Assembly: GCA_027886865.1 (NCBI GenBank)
Contig: JAPCJR010000003.1
Location: 67,300 to 131,299, forward strand
Length of the DNA stretch: 64,000 bases
Direction: 5' to 3'
Origin: Nitrososphaerota archaeon
GTDB lineage: Archaea; Thermoproteota; Nitrososphaeria; Nitrososphaerales; UBA183
Numbering within the stretch: the first letter of the stretch is position 1; every line of letters starts with the position of its first letter. The notes beneath the pieces were generated by a model. It searched no databases. It was not told where the DNA came from and saw only the letters and a list, made by a program, of their open reading frames with translations. This document shows positions 25,008 to 34,116 of this stretch, piece after piece. The position numbers were made by a program, and so were the translations under genes.

Positions 25008-25613
25008 TTGAACGGCCTGACTTTGGGGGGTACTCGAAAGGTAGCTGCCGTCTCGATATTCACTGCCCTCGCCATAGCGACGGACTACGCGATGTTGCCG
25101 CTCGCCAACGTCAAACTGATGGACTCGATCGTCTTCGTCTGTGCGCTCGCCTTCGGTGTGAGTGCCGGTGCTTCGGTGGCCGCCCTGACGTGGCTCGTCT
25201 ACGGGACCGTCAATCCGCTCGGCCCCGACACCGCCGCATTCCTGTTGCTCCTCATAGCGTCGGAGATGGTCTACGTGGCCTTCGGCTACATCGCGAGACG
25301 GATGCTGAACCCGCAGCAGGGCATCCCGACGAGGAGCCTGCTATGGGGTTCGTTCGGTTTGATAGGGGCTTTCCTGTACGACCTCAATACGATAGTCACG
25401 CCGTATCTGATAATAGGTGAGCCCGTCAAAGTCATCCTTCCGTCGCTGCTCTTCGCTTCGCCGTTCATGCTGGCTCATGAGATAAGCGACTTCGTCTTCT
25501 TCTCCACCGTCGCTCCGCTGTTGTACGTCGCCGTGCGCAAGGTCGCGCTGAGGCAGGGGTTCTACGCCGAAGTTTCGCCGTCAGTCAGTGCGCTCGAAAC
25601 CGAGCACATCTGA
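25008..25613 (+). CDS. ECF-transporter S-component-like membrane protein
   Basis: A 201-residue protein with about six hydrophobic segments and no ATPase domain. The start resembles substrate-specific S-components of energy-coupling-factor vitamin transporters: A-A-V-S-I-F-T-A-L-A-I-A-T-D-Y, followed by a Pro/Asn loop (P-L-A-N-V-K-L-M-D) and small-residue helices. The substrate is unknown. The start is TTG at 25008, with TTTATTAAATT about 25-35 bases upstream. Its end overlaps the DUF35 gene on the other strand by 33 bases. No EcfA or EcfT gene is in the window. Confidence 0.58.
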   Translation: MNGLTLGGTRKVAAVSIFTALAIATDYAMLPLANVKLMDSIVFVCALAFGVSAGASVAALTWLVYGTVNPLGPDTAAFLLLLIASEMVYVAFGYIARRMLNPQQGIPTRSLLWGSFGLIGAFLYDLNTIVTPYLIIGEPVKVILPSLLFASPFMLAHEISDFVFFSTVAPLLYVAVRKVALRQGFYAEVSPSVSALETEHI

Positions 25614-26027
25614 TATCGCGCCCGTCCTCTCGAGCTTTGGGCGGAATTTCGCCTTTACCCTGCTCCCCGCCCTCGCGCTCCCGATCAAGCGGTGCACGAT
25701 GCCACCCTTCACCTCAGGGAACTCGATGAACGCAAAAGCGACGCGCTCTCCCGCGCCGCCTCCCGTGCGCGTGATGGCCTTCACAACCCCGACCTGGTCC
25801 ACCCGGATGAGCTTCGTGGTCTCCCCGTAGCAGTCGACGCAATACATTCGGGCCGGAAGCGCCGCCTCCTTGCAATTCGGGCAGTAAGCCGCAAGGATTT
25901 TCCCGTCGATGAGCCCCCGCAGGAACTTCTCTCCCGCGACCCCCGCAGTGTACTCGTAATGGAACGGTATGGAGTCGACCCATTGCCTTACCTCGGTCAC
26001 GTCGTCGAGCCTCTCGGTCATGGGCAT
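25581..26027 (-). CDS. DUF35 family protein (zinc ribbon plus OB-fold)
   Basis: A 148-residue protein with the typical DUF35 order: an N-terminal helical segment (F-L-R-G-L-I-D-G), a rubredoxin-like zinc ribbon C-P-N-C ... C-V-D-C at about 49-67, then an OB-fold (V-A-F-A-F-I-E-F, V-K-A-K-F-R-P). DUF35 proteins bind CoA esters or act as partners of thiolase-fold enzymes. It lies two bases downstream of a second DUF35 gene and close to acetoacetyl-CoA synthetase and two thiolase-fold genes, so a multi-enzyme complex is likely (inference). Confidence 0.85.
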   Translation of the reverse strand: MPMTERLDDVTEVRQWVDSIPFHYEYTAGVAGEKFLRGLIDGKILAAYCPNCKEAALPARMYCVDCYGETTKLIRVDQVGVVKAITRTGGGAGERVAFAFIEFPEVKGGIVHRLIGSARAGSRVKAKFRPKLERTGAISDVLGFERTD

Positions 26028-26029
26028 GG

Positions 26030-26557
26030 CTAGTTCTTACCCCCTGCGGGCTTGAAGTACCTGATGTCGGTAATCGCCCCCTGCCGCTCCGCGCTGTCCT
26101 TCCAGACGGCCTGGACGCGCATCCCGATCTTGACCTTTTCGGGCTCGACCTCTCCGAGGAGGTGCAGTATCCCCATCAGCGGCGACGCCCCGTCTATCTC
26201 GACCACCGCGACGAGAATCGGCTCCTTTCTCCTGCTGGCGTCGAAGTTCACGTAGGCTATCGAATAGGTGACGACGTTCCCCGTATCGCGCAGCCTGACC
26301 CAGCTGTCCGTGGGCCTGTAGCACCTCTCGCAGTACATGCGCGGTGGGACCATGACCCTCTCGCATCGGTCGCATCTTCTCCCCCATATCTGGCCGTCCT
26401 TCAGGCCGCTGAGGAACCTGCCGGTCGCGACTCCTGAACTCCACGCGTACCTCAGTTCCGTCTGGTACAGCGTTATGAGATACCTCTTGGCCTTCACGTC
26501 GTCCGGCGTGATCTCCACGCCCGGATACTTCGAGATCCTCGAGCTCAAGGCTCGCAC
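26030..26557 (-). CDS. DUF35 family protein (zinc ribbon plus OB-fold), second copy
   Basis: A 175-residue protein, related to the next gene downstream but with a longer N-terminus. It has G-R-F-L-S-G-L-K-D-G, a zinc ribbon C-D-R-C ... C-E-R-C at about 62-79, and an OB-fold (T-Y-S-I-A-Y-V-N-F, I-L-V-A-V-V-E-I-D-G, M-R-V-Q-A-V-W-K). The start is GTG at 26557, immediately downstream of a perfect 14-bp palindrome that overlaps the expected TATA position. Two DUF35 proteins beside two thiolase-fold proteins suggests paired partners. Confidence 0.85.
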   Translation of the reverse strand: MRALSSRISKYPGVEITPDDVKAKRYLITLYQTELRYAWSSGVATGRFLSGLKDGQIWGRRCDRCERVMVPPRMYCERCYRPTDSWVRLRDTGNVVTYSIAYVNFDASRRKEPILVAVVEIDGASPLMGILHLLGEVEPEKVKIGMRVQAVWKDSAERQGAITDIRYFKPAGGKN

Positions 26558-26570
26558 CTTACTGTCTTCG

Positions 26571-26584
26571 GATTCATATGAATC
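26571..26584. promoter_or_regulatory. Perfect palindrome in the DUF35 gene promoter
   Basis: GATTCATATGAATC is a perfect 14-bp palindrome centred 20 bases before the GTG start at 26557, where the TATA box is expected. It is a candidate operator for a regulator of the DUF35 pair. Confidence 0.4.
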
Positions 26585-26597
26585 AAATCAGACCACG

Positions 26598-28544
26598 TCA
26601 CTTTCTCACGGTCCTCGCGAACTCGATGAAGTACGCCATCGATTCGGGGTTCTTCATCGAACCCGGATTGTAGACCTTCGCTGGCTCCGCCCCGAGGAAG
26701 ATCCGCCTCACGGGCACCTCGAGCTTCTTCCCGTTCAGCGTGCGGGGAATCTCCGGCACGGAGAATATGTCATCCGGGATCATCTTGGGAGATAGCTCGC
26801 TCCTTATCCTCTGGTTTATCTCGCTCCTGAGCGAATCGTCCAGCTTAGCGCCGTCCTTCAGGACTACGAAGAGGGGCATATACGGGCGGCCGCCGAGGAA
26901 CTCCATGTCGACCACCAGGCTGTCAGCGACCCGCGATATCGATTCAACCACGCGGTAGACCTCGCTCGTCCCCATCCGAACGCCCATCCTCTTTATCGTG
27001 GCGTCCGACCTGCCGTAGATTACGCAGCTCCCGTCCTCATTTATCGTGATCCAGTCGCCGTGCCTCCAGGCTCCGGGGAAGATTCCGAAGTAGCTCTCCC
27101 TGTACCTTTCGCCGTTCACGTCCCCCCAGAGGAATAGTGGCATCGAGGGCATCGGTTGTCTGATGACCAGCTCCCCCATCTGCCCTGTCACCGACGTCCC
27201 ACTCTCGTCGAAGGACGCTACGTCCGCCCCGAGGTTCCTGCACTGGATCTCACCGGCCCTCACCGGTAGGATCGGGCAGCCGCCGAGGAAGGCGGTGCAC
27301 AAGTCCGTTCCTCCGCTGACGGATGTGAGCCAGACGTCGTCCTTCACGTGAGCGTAGACCCATTCGAAGGCGTCACCTGTCAGCGCTGACCCGGTGGACC
27401 CGAACCCTTTGAGCCGCCCCAGCGAGTGAGCGGATCGCGGCTCGACGCCGCTCTTCACGAGCGCATTGACGTAGGCCGCGCTTGCGCCCAGGAAGGTCAT
27501 CCCGGTAGAGTCAGCCAGCGACCAGAGAGTATTGCCGTCCGGGTAGAACGGGTCTCCCTCGTAGAGTATTATCGTCGAGTCGAGCAGAAGGGAACTGACC
27601 AGGTAGTTCCACATCATCCAGCCCGTCGAGGTGTACCAGAACATCCTGTCGTCGGGGCCGAGGTTGTTGTGGAAAGAGAGAGTCTTGAGATGCTCCAGAA
27701 GTATGCCGCCGTGACCGTGGACTATCGGCTTGGGCAGGCCCGTGGTCCCGGACGAGTAGACTATCCAGAGTGGGTGGTCGAAGGGCACGCGCTCGAAGCT
27801 GGGCTTCGAACCGCCTCTTGAGAGGTCCTCCCACTGCAATGACCTGCTCACCCTCTCCGTCCCCTCACCGACCATTATCGTCCGCTCGATGGTAGGTATC
27901 GCATCCCTGATGTGCTCCACAGTGTCCTTCTTCGAATTCCACTTTCCCCTGTAGGTGTAACCGTATGATGCGATGAGCGCCTTGGGTCCTATCTGCTTGA
28001 ACCTGTCCACGGCGCTCTGGGTCCCAAAGTCCGGTGCGCAGCTCGACCAGACGGCGCCGATGCTGGCGCACGCGAGGAACGACATGACCGTCTCGGGGAC
28101 GTTGGGGAGATAGGCGGCGACCCTGTCGCCCTTCCGGATCCCCATCCCCTTCAGCGACTCGGCAAAGGCGCCTACCTTTCTCTGGAGCTGTTCCCAGGTG
28201 AGGCTCGCGGGCTCGGACTGCTCGGTCTTGGATATGACCGCCGTCTTCGCTGGATCCCTCCCGGCGAAGATGTGCTCGGAGTAGTTGACGCTCGAGCCCG
28301 GGAACCACCGCGCGCCCGGCATCGTCCTGCTCTCGAGCGCCGTTGCGTGGGGGGTGTCCGACCTCACGCCGAAGTACACCCAGACCGACTCCCAGAAATC
28401 CTCGACCTCCTCCACGGACCAGCGCCAGAGCTCGGAGTAGGTCGTGGGAACTATGTCCACCCGGCCCTCGAGCCACCTCGAATAAGCGGTTATGTTCGCC
28501 TTTTCTATCACATTGGCTGTGGGTTCCCAGAGGATTCTCGGCAT
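26598..28544 (-). CDS. Acetoacetyl-CoA synthetase
   Basis: ATP-dependent activation of acetoacetate (or a related short oxo-acid) to its CoA ester. The 648-residue protein belongs to the long AACS/ACS branch: N-terminal W-E-P-T and the opening W-x-W-S-V-E-E-V-E-D-F-W, then P-G-A-R-W-F-P-G-S-S-V-N-Y, the adenylate P-loop Y-S-S-G-T-T-G-L-P-K-P-I, T-S-T-G-W-M-M-W-N, and H-G-D-W-I-T-I-N-E-D-G with Y-G-R-S-D-A-T-I-K-R-M-G-V-R-M-G. The C-terminal catalytic Lys is in L-N-G-K-K-L-E-V-P-V-R-R. It starts 10 bases after the stop of a thiolase-fold gene, in one leftward operon. Confidence 0.92.
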   Translation of the reverse strand: MPRILWEPTANVIEKANITAYSRWLEGRVDIVPTTYSELWRWSVEEVEDFWESVWVYFGVRSDTPHATALESRTMPGARWFPGSSVNYSEHIFAGRDPAKTAVISKTEQSEPASLTWEQLQRKVGAFAESLKGMGIRKGDRVAAYLPNVPETVMSFLACASIGAVWSSCAPDFGTQSAVDRFKQIGPKALIASYGYTYRGKWNSKKDTVEHIRDAIPTIERTIMVGEGTERVSRSLQWEDLSRGGSKPSFERVPFDHPLWIVYSSGTTGLPKPIVHGHGGILLEHLKTLSFHNNLGPDDRMFWYTSTGWMMWNYLVSSLLLDSTIILYEGDPFYPDGNTLWSLADSTGMTFLGASAAYVNALVKSGVEPRSAHSLGRLKGFGSTGSALTGDAFEWVYAHVKDDVWLTSVSGGTDLCTAFLGGCPILPVRAGEIQCRNLGADVASFDESGTSVTGQMGELVIRQPMPSMPLFLWGDVNGERYRESYFGIFPGAWRHGDWITINEDGSCVIYGRSDATIKRMGVRMGTSEVYRVVESISRVADSLVVDMEFLGGRPYMPLFVVLKDGAKLDDSLRSEINQRIRSELSPKMIPDDIFSVPEIPRTLNGKKLEVPVRRIFLGAEPAKVYNPGSMKNPESMAYFIEFARTVRK

Positions 28545-28554
28545 TCTCTAAATT

Positions 28555-29721
28555 CTACCTCCGCATCGTCAGGACGGTGCCCACTTGCAAAAGATCTCCC
28601 CATGCCTGCGCGAGCCCCCTTTCCGCCTTGTTACCCTTCACCTGCCTCTTCCCAGCTTCTCCCCTGAGCTGCCAGAATACCTCGCAGACCTTCATCATCC
28701 CAGCGGCAGCGATAGGGTTGCCTACTCCGAGAAGGCCCCCTGATGGGTTAATCGGAAAATCGCCGTTCCTCTGCGTCACTCCGTCTTTGGTCAGCTTCGG
28801 CGCCTCACCCTTCTTCGCCAGCAGCAGCCCCTCCATATGGTGGAGTTCCTTGTAGTCGAAGGGGTCATACACCTCCGCAAAGTCGAGCTGCTTCCGCGGA
28901 CTCTCTATCTTGGCCATCTTGTAGGCCATCCTCGCCGCTCGCTCAACATATTCAGGATAACACAGATCTCTGTTGGTCCAATACTGCGAGTCCACGTTCC
29001 ATCCAACGCCGTCTATCCAGATTGGATCCTTTGTGTACTTCCGCGCCACTTCTTCCGATACGAGTATCGCGGCGGCCGCTCCGTCCGACGGTGGTGAGAC
29101 ATCATAGCGTTTCACCGGCCAGACTATCTTCTCGCTCTTCATTACGTCCTCGACCGTGATTTTCTTGGCTAGCTGTGCGCACGGGTGATCCAGCGCGTTC
29201 ATCTTGTTCTTGACCGCCACAAGCGCTATGTCCTCTTCCTTCACGTCATAGGCGTGCATGTACCGCCTCATCTCCAGGGCGAAGATCCAAAGGAGCGTCA
29301 CTCCCAGCGGCCTCTCCGTCGTGTGGTCGAAGATGCTCCAGAACGCCGACTGGGGGTGCGGGTGCAGGGGCGACATCTTCTCCTCGGCGACCACGAGGCA
29401 GGTGTCGAACAGCCCGGAAGCCACGTGCCACCAGCCGCCGATGGGCGTGAAGACGCCCGTGCCTCCTCCGACGTAGACCCTGCTGTTGGCCCTCCCGATG
29501 CCGCCCGCTCCTTCGAGCAGGTACTCGCCCTTCATGTGCACGCCGTCGAAGGCATCAGGGGCGCTGCCGATCACCACCGACTCGATGTCTTTCAGGGTCA
29601 TCCCAGCGGAATCCAGCGCCATCTTCGAGGCCTCGTAGGAGAGCTCCCTGCCCGTCTCTAGCATCCTTCTTCTGAACAGCGTCATCCCGGCTCCGACCAC
29701 GGCGACTCTTCTCTTGATCAT
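28555..29721 (-). CDS. Thiolase-superfamily protein lacking the catalytic Cys (Ltp2/SCP2-thiolase-like), copy 1
   Basis: A 388-residue thiolase-fold protein. The N-terminal opening V-A-V-V-G-A-G-M-T-L-F and the S-G-L-F-D-T-C-L-V-V-A-E-E-K segment are typical of the SCP2-thiolase/lipid-transfer branch, but the place of the nucleophilic Cys reads V-Y-V-G-G-G-T-G and the C-terminal His position reads G-V-G-N-P-I-A-A-A-G. It should therefore not perform normal thiolysis. Comparable Cys-less proteins pair with DUF35 domains to act as retro-aldolases in steroid side-chain degradation (Ltp2-ChsH2); two DUF35 proteins lie in the same region. Confidence 0.82.
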   Translation of the reverse strand: MIKRRVAVVGAGMTLFRRRMLETGRELSYEASKMALDSAGMTLKDIESVVIGSAPDAFDGVHMKGEYLLEGAGGIGRANSRVYVGGGTGVFTPIGGWWHVASGLFDTCLVVAEEKMSPLHPHPQSAFWSIFDHTTERPLGVTLLWIFALEMRRYMHAYDVKEEDIALVAVKNKMNALDHPCAQLAKKITVEDVMKSEKIVWPVKRYDVSPPSDGAAAAILVSEEVARKYTKDPIWIDGVGWNVDSQYWTNRDLCYPEYVERAARMAYKMAKIESPRKQLDFAEVYDPFDYKELHHMEGLLLAKKGEAPKLTKDGVTQRNGDFPINPSGGLLGVGNPIAAAGMMKVCEVFWQLRGEAGKRQVKGNKAERGLAQAWGDLLQVGTVLTMRR

Positions 29722-29725
29722 TGGA

Positions 29726-30859
29726 TCATCTCGACAGGACGGCGACGCCGCCCGTGGCCGTCGGTATCCCTCTCCAAGATTGTACGAGCGCCCGCTCCGC
29801 GCCCTTCACCTGGACGGGTCCCGCTTCGCCCTTGAGCTGGAGGTAGCATTCGAGGAGCCGGTGGATCGCTGACGCCTCGAGCAGGTTGCCCACGCCGAGC
29901 GACCCCCCGCTCGGGTTCAGCGCGGGGCCCGCCCCCGATGTCACCCTCTTCTCCTCCGCCCTGCTCTTTGCGAGCGAATGGAGGTGCTGGAGCGCTTTGT
30001 AGGAATAAGTGTCGTCAAGCTCGAGTATATCGAAAGCTTCGAGCCCCTTCTTTACTCCAGCGCGCTCGAGCGCCTTACGGTAGGAGTCCCTTGCGTACCC
30101 CACCATCCCGAAGTCGCCGCCATCGAACCACGGAAGGGATGAGTTCCATGCCACCCCGTCTACGAAAACGGCATCCCGCCCGTTCTTCTTCGCCCAGGCT
30201 TCTGAGGCCAGCACGAGGACAATCCCGGCCTCGGCAAACGGCGCCTTGTCGAGCCGACGGAGCGGGGATGAGATGACTCCTCCTCCTGCGAGGTCTTCGG
30301 CGGAGAGCTCTGCGCCGTAGCTCGCCCTCGCGTTCCTCAGGGCCTTCTTCTTTGAAGAGATCAGGAACTCGTTCACATCATCCATGTCGTAACCCGTGCT
30401 CCGAAGGAAGCCGTCCATCTCGAGAGCCGCGAGCACGTCAGAGCTCGCGCCCAAAGGGCGGATCATCGTCGGCTCTTGACCCAGCCTTTCCACTGCGTCC
30501 TTGTCGAGCACGTCTGCGGACTTGCTGTGCGCCTCGAGCACCACCACGTCGGCGACGCCAGCAAGGATGTGCATCACAGCGTTCCCCAGGCCGGTCACCG
30601 CGTCCGCCGGGATGGTGCAGAGTGGCCTCGCGGCCGCTCCTATCTGGTCGGGTACCATCTCGTCCGTAATGCTCCAGCCCTCCCAGAGGTCTTCCGTGCA
30701 GCAGATGAACGACCCGACGTCCCTCCTCGGGTCTATCGACGCGTCGTCGTACGCCTTGGACGCGGCCTCGAACATCAGTTCCCGAGTTGATAGGTCGGAG
30801 ACCAGCGGCCTGAACCCCTCATAGCCTGCGCCGATTATCCCAACCCGCTGTTGTCGCAT
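29726..30859 (-). CDS. Thiolase-superfamily protein lacking the catalytic Cys, copy 2
   Basis: A 377-residue protein starting at ATG 30859 (V-G-I-I-G-A-G-Y-E-G-F); the 30-residue open extension upstream looks non-coding. It is a diverged relative of copy 1, with the Cys position reading P-A-D-A-V-T-G-L-G-N-A and the C-terminal loop reading N-P-S-G-G-S-L-G-V-G-N-L. The two genes are separated by four bases and end with the same L-K/R-G-E-A-G ... V-Q-V-K-G segment, so they probably form a heteromer. The pairing of two non-catalytic thiolase folds plus two DUF35 proteins is the striking feature. Confidence 0.78.
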   Translation of the reverse strand: MRQQRVGIIGAGYEGFRPLVSDLSTRELMFEAASKAYDDASIDPRRDVGSFICCTEDLWEGWSITDEMVPDQIGAAARPLCTIPADAVTGLGNAVMHILAGVADVVVLEAHSKSADVLDKDAVERLGQEPTMIRPLGASSDVLAALEMDGFLRSTGYDMDDVNEFLISSKKKALRNARASYGAELSAEDLAGGGVISSPLRRLDKAPFAEAGIVLVLASEAWAKKNGRDAVFVDGVAWNSSLPWFDGGDFGMVGYARDSYRKALERAGVKKGLEAFDILELDDTYSYKALQHLHSLAKSRAEEKRVTSGAGPALNPSGGSLGVGNLLEASAIHRLLECYLQLKGEAGPVQVKGAERALVQSWRGIPTATGGVAVLSR

Positions 30860-30974
30860 CGCCGGTCGAACGATGTCCAGTTGGTTCCTCCAATAAGGTT
30901 TGTGAATGGCCCGACGAGTCGGGCGATGCGAAGAAAGACTAAAGGACAAGCGAGCATGGCGACGACCGAATCAA

Positions 30975-32378
30975 GTGCAGCCCACCCGCTTATCCTACGA
31001 CAGAGGGACCATTCTGATAAGGGGAGATGCGAAGGTCCCTTACTCAAGCTGGGACGAAAGGGTGCGCTTATTCCGAGCGGAGGCCCTCTACTACAAAGAG
31101 ATAGTCGATTTTCTCGCAAAGAGCGACCTCTCAGCGGTCGAGGACGTCGTCCAGGACCTCCCTCCGCATCCCGACAAGATGAAGTGCAAGACCGTGACCA
31201 TGAGGGGTTACCAGAAGAAGTCGATCGAAGCATGGGACGCCGCCGGGAGACGCGGCATCATAGTGCTCCCGACGGGAGCGGGCAAGACCGTCATCGCGAT
31301 GAAGGCGATCGAGCTCGTGAACCAGCCAACCATCGTCATCGTGCCCACCCTTGACCTGCTGGAGCAGTGGAGGAAGAGGGTGCAGGAGGAACTCGGCATC
31401 GATGTAGGGGTGTACGGAGGAGGGGAGAACACGGTCGGGGCCGTCACCATCTGCACCTACGAGTCTGCGTATATCCGGGCCGGAGAACTCGGCAACAGGT
31501 TCAGCCTCCTGATCTTCGACGAAGTCCACCACCTGCCCGGCGAGAGCTTCAGGCAGATAGCCGAGATGTTCACGGCCCCGTACAGGATGGGCCTGACGGC
31601 CACCTACGAGAGGGAGGACATGCTCCATCTCGAGCTCCCGCGGTTGATCGGGGGAGTGGTGTACAGGCTCAAGCCGGCTGACCTCGTAGGCAAATACCTC
31701 TCAGACTTTCGACTAGAGAAGGTGAACGTCGAGCTCACGCAGGATGAGAAGGAGGAATACGAGAGAAACTACAGGGCGTTCACGAGCTACTTGGAAGAGA
31801 ACAAGATATGGCTCAACTCACCGATGGCGTTCCGGCGGTTCATAATGCGGAGCTCGGCCGACCCCAAGGCTAGGCGGGCGCTCCTAGCCAGGAACAGGGC
31901 CATGATGATCGCGTCCAACTCTCAGGCGAAGGTCGACAAGCTCGAAGAGATACTGCGCCTGAATCCAGACGAGAGGGTGCTCATATTCACGCAGCACAAC
32001 GACCTTGCGTACGACATATCGAGGAGGTTCCTCATCCCGTGCATAACGCACTCGACGGGGAAGGAGGAGAGATTGGACGTGCTCAGCGGATTCAGGGAGG
32101 GGAGCTATCGAGCCATAGTGACCTCGAACGTGCTCGACGAGGGGATCGACGTGCCCGAGGCGTCCATCGGCGTAATCGTGAGCGGGACGGGGAGCTCGAG
32201 GGAGTTCGTTCAGCGTCTGGGGCGCCTGCTGAGGAAGAGCGAGGGTAAGGGGCAGGCGAGACTCATAGAACTAGTTTCTAGGCAGACGTCGGAGACGAGG
32301 ACGAGCAGCAGGCGGAAGAGGAACAACACACAGGATGGCGACGGCGGCAAGGAAGTGGCGGCGGCGACGGCTGAATAA
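30975..32378 (+). CDS. XPB-like superfamily 2 DNA helicase
   Basis: Archaeal homologue of the XPB/Rad25 translocase of nucleotide excision repair. About 467 residues from GTG 30975; the frame is open further left, but the family N-terminal domain begins at L-S-Y-D-R-G-T. Motif I is L-P-T-G-A-G-K-T-V, motif II L-L-I-F-D-E-V-H-H, motif III M-G-L-T-A-T-Y-E-R-E-D, motif IV L-I-F-T-Q-H-N and motif VI Q-R-L-G-R-L-L-R-K. The E-R-E-D sequence fits the XPB R-E-D element. It is followed after 26 bases by bax1, the known nuclease partner. The C-terminal tail is basic and Thr/Ala-rich. Confidence 0.88.
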   Translation: MQPTRLSYDRGTILIRGDAKVPYSSWDERVRLFRAEALYYKEIVDFLAKSDLSAVEDVVQDLPPHPDKMKCKTVTMRGYQKKSIEAWDAAGRRGIIVLPTGAGKTVIAMKAIELVNQPTIVIVPTLDLLEQWRKRVQEELGIDVGVYGGGENTVGAVTICTYESAYIRAGELGNRFSLLIFDEVHHLPGESFRQIAEMFTAPYRMGLTATYEREDMLHLELPRLIGGVVYRLKPADLVGKYLSDFRLEKVNVELTQDEKEEYERNYRAFTSYLEENKIWLNSPMAFRRFIMRSSADPKARRALLARNRAMMIASNSQAKVDKLEEILRLNPDERVLIFTQHNDLAYDISRRFLIPCITHSTGKEERLDVLSGFREGSYRAIVTSNVLDEGIDVPEASIGVIVSGTGSSREFVQRLGRLLRKSEGKGQARLIELVSRQTSETRTSSRRKRNNTQDGDGGKEVAAATAE

Positions 32379-32404
32379 TAGAAGGATGGCGACGTGACGA
32401 CAAG

Positions 32405-34039
32405 ATGCTCCCATCGAACCTGCTCCGGGCAAGGATCTCAAGGGGGACGATACGGCCGCTCTACGTGAGTCTCGACGCAGACACTCTCGCTCTTGCAGAG
32501 AGGGTGATGGGCGCTTATCGAGACGGCGTGGGCAAGAAGAAGGGAGCGCTCCTCGAGAGACTGAAAGAGATAGAAAGTGAGGAGCCGGATTTCAAGCTGG
32601 TCCGAGGATTGTCGATGCTGCTGGACAGAAGGTCGGTCTTCGAGGTCGAGAGCCCCCTGAACCCGGCGGCGGTCAGAAGGGCCGTCTTCAGAGAGGCGAG
32701 TCGGGTGAGAGCCTCGAGCGCTCTGGAGAGGAGCAGAGTCCTCCAGAAAGTTTCGCTCGACTTCGGCGTCTCTCCCCAACCTCTGGAGGACGCGCTCTTC
32801 AGCGATATGGACGATGAGCTCATGCTGAGGGGCTTCCAGCCGTTTCCCGACGCCGATGCGCTTCTCAAATACTACAATCTATCACTGGCCCAGACGCTCC
32901 TCTTCAAGTCGCTGAGGGTGGAGTTCTCCGCATCCGGAAACTGGAAGAACATCTTTAGGGACGTGAAGAGGCTAGGCCTGATCTACTCGGTCGAGAAGGA
33001 GAAGGACGAAGGAACTGAAGGCTGGTTCAAGGTCTCGCTCGACGGTCCCCTTTCCCTCTTCAAGATGACGGAGCGGTATGGCACATCGATCGCAAAGCTC
33101 CTGCCCCAGATAACGGCCGCGGATGCGTGGACCATCAAGGCGGAGATCCTGGCGAAGAGCAGAGGAGGAAAGGTGTACAACTTCGAGGCCGACAGCAGAG
33201 AACTGAAGGATATCATCGGCGCGGATGCGAGGACGACCTCGGGCGCGGTTGGGGGACGGCCGCAGCGACCTGCGGCCAACACGCTCTACGACAGTTCGAC
33301 CGAGGAGAAGTTCGCACGGTCATTCCTCTCGTACGGGACCGGATGGACGCTGAAGAGGGAGCCCGAACCTCTCGTGGCGGGGACGCACGTCCTTATCCCG
33401 GACTTTAGTTTCGAGAAGGATGGCATGAAGGTCTATCTCGAGGTGGTCGGCTTCTGGACTCCGTCCTACCTCGACCGGAAGATAGGCAAGCTCGACCTGG
33501 TCTCTGGCGTGGACATGATAATCGCAGCTGACGAGAGCCTAGCGTGTTCCAAGCTTGAACGGCTCAAGAGAAAGGCCCTCGTGATATACTACAAACGGAA
33601 CGTGCCCCTGAAACAGATCATAGACCACTTGAGGGAGAGAGAAGGCTCAGTGGTCGGCAGGCAGGTCGACGAGCTCAAGAAGGAAGGAACATGGGAGGCG
33701 ATCACGCTGAAAGGCGATGTGGTCAGTATCGAGGAGATGGCTCACCAGAGGGGGGTCGCCGTAGCTTCGGCAAGGATAGCGCTGCGGGACTTCAAACCCG
33801 AGGGATACGTGAGAGTGGGTGACCGATTCATCTCGAGGGCGAAGCTTGACGAGATAGACGAAAAGCTGAGAGGCGTAGAGCGGCTCACGGATGCTCTAGG
33901 TCTGATCGAGGCGTCCGGCGTGAAAGAGGACGTGAACAGGGTGCTGGATGCTCTCGGGTACACATCGACCTGGGATGATCTCGATATGGACAAGGTCAGG
34001 ATATCGAAGACCGCCGAGAAGAGGAAGCGCGACAGGTAA
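32405..34039 (+). CDS. bax1: Bax1 nuclease (DUF790), XPB partner
   Basis: A 544-residue protein of the DUF790/Bax1 family, the structure-specific nuclease that works with archaeal XPB to open and cut damaged DNA. The N-terminal region (M-L-P-S-N-L-L-R-A-R, P-L-Y-V) is typical, and the nuclease core shows I-P-D-F-S-F-E and V-Y-L-E-V-V-G-F-W-T-P-S-Y, the restriction-endonuclease-like D ... E-x-V site. The C-terminal region carries a winged-helix-like segment. The ATG at 32405 lies 26 bases after xpb, so the pair is an operon. Confidence 0.9.
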   Translation: MLPSNLLRARISRGTIRPLYVSLDADTLALAERVMGAYRDGVGKKKGALLERLKEIESEEPDFKLVRGLSMLLDRRSVFEVESPLNPAAVRRAVFREASRVRASSALERSRVLQKVSLDFGVSPQPLEDALFSDMDDELMLRGFQPFPDADALLKYYNLSLAQTLLFKSLRVEFSASGNWKNIFRDVKRLGLIYSVEKEKDEGTEGWFKVSLDGPLSLFKMTERYGTSIAKLLPQITAADAWTIKAEILAKSRGGKVYNFEADSRELKDIIGADARTTSGAVGGRPQRPAANTLYDSSTEEKFARSFLSYGTGWTLKREPEPLVAGTHVLIPDFSFEKDGMKVYLEVVGFWTPSYLDRKIGKLDLVSGVDMIIAADESLACSKLERLKRKALVIYYKRNVPLKQIIDHLREREGSVVGRQVDELKKEGTWEAITLKGDVVSIEEMAHQRGVAVASARIALRDFKPEGYVRVGDRFISRAKLDEIDEKLRGVERLTDALGLIEASGVKEDVNRVLDALGYTSTWDDLDMDKVRISKTAEKRKRDR

Positions 34040-34116
34040 GCGCAAGTCCATGCTGTGGCCCCAACAGGCCTGCCTTGCTTTCATGGTTTAAATGCCGAGA
34101 TTCGTGAGCCCGCGCG

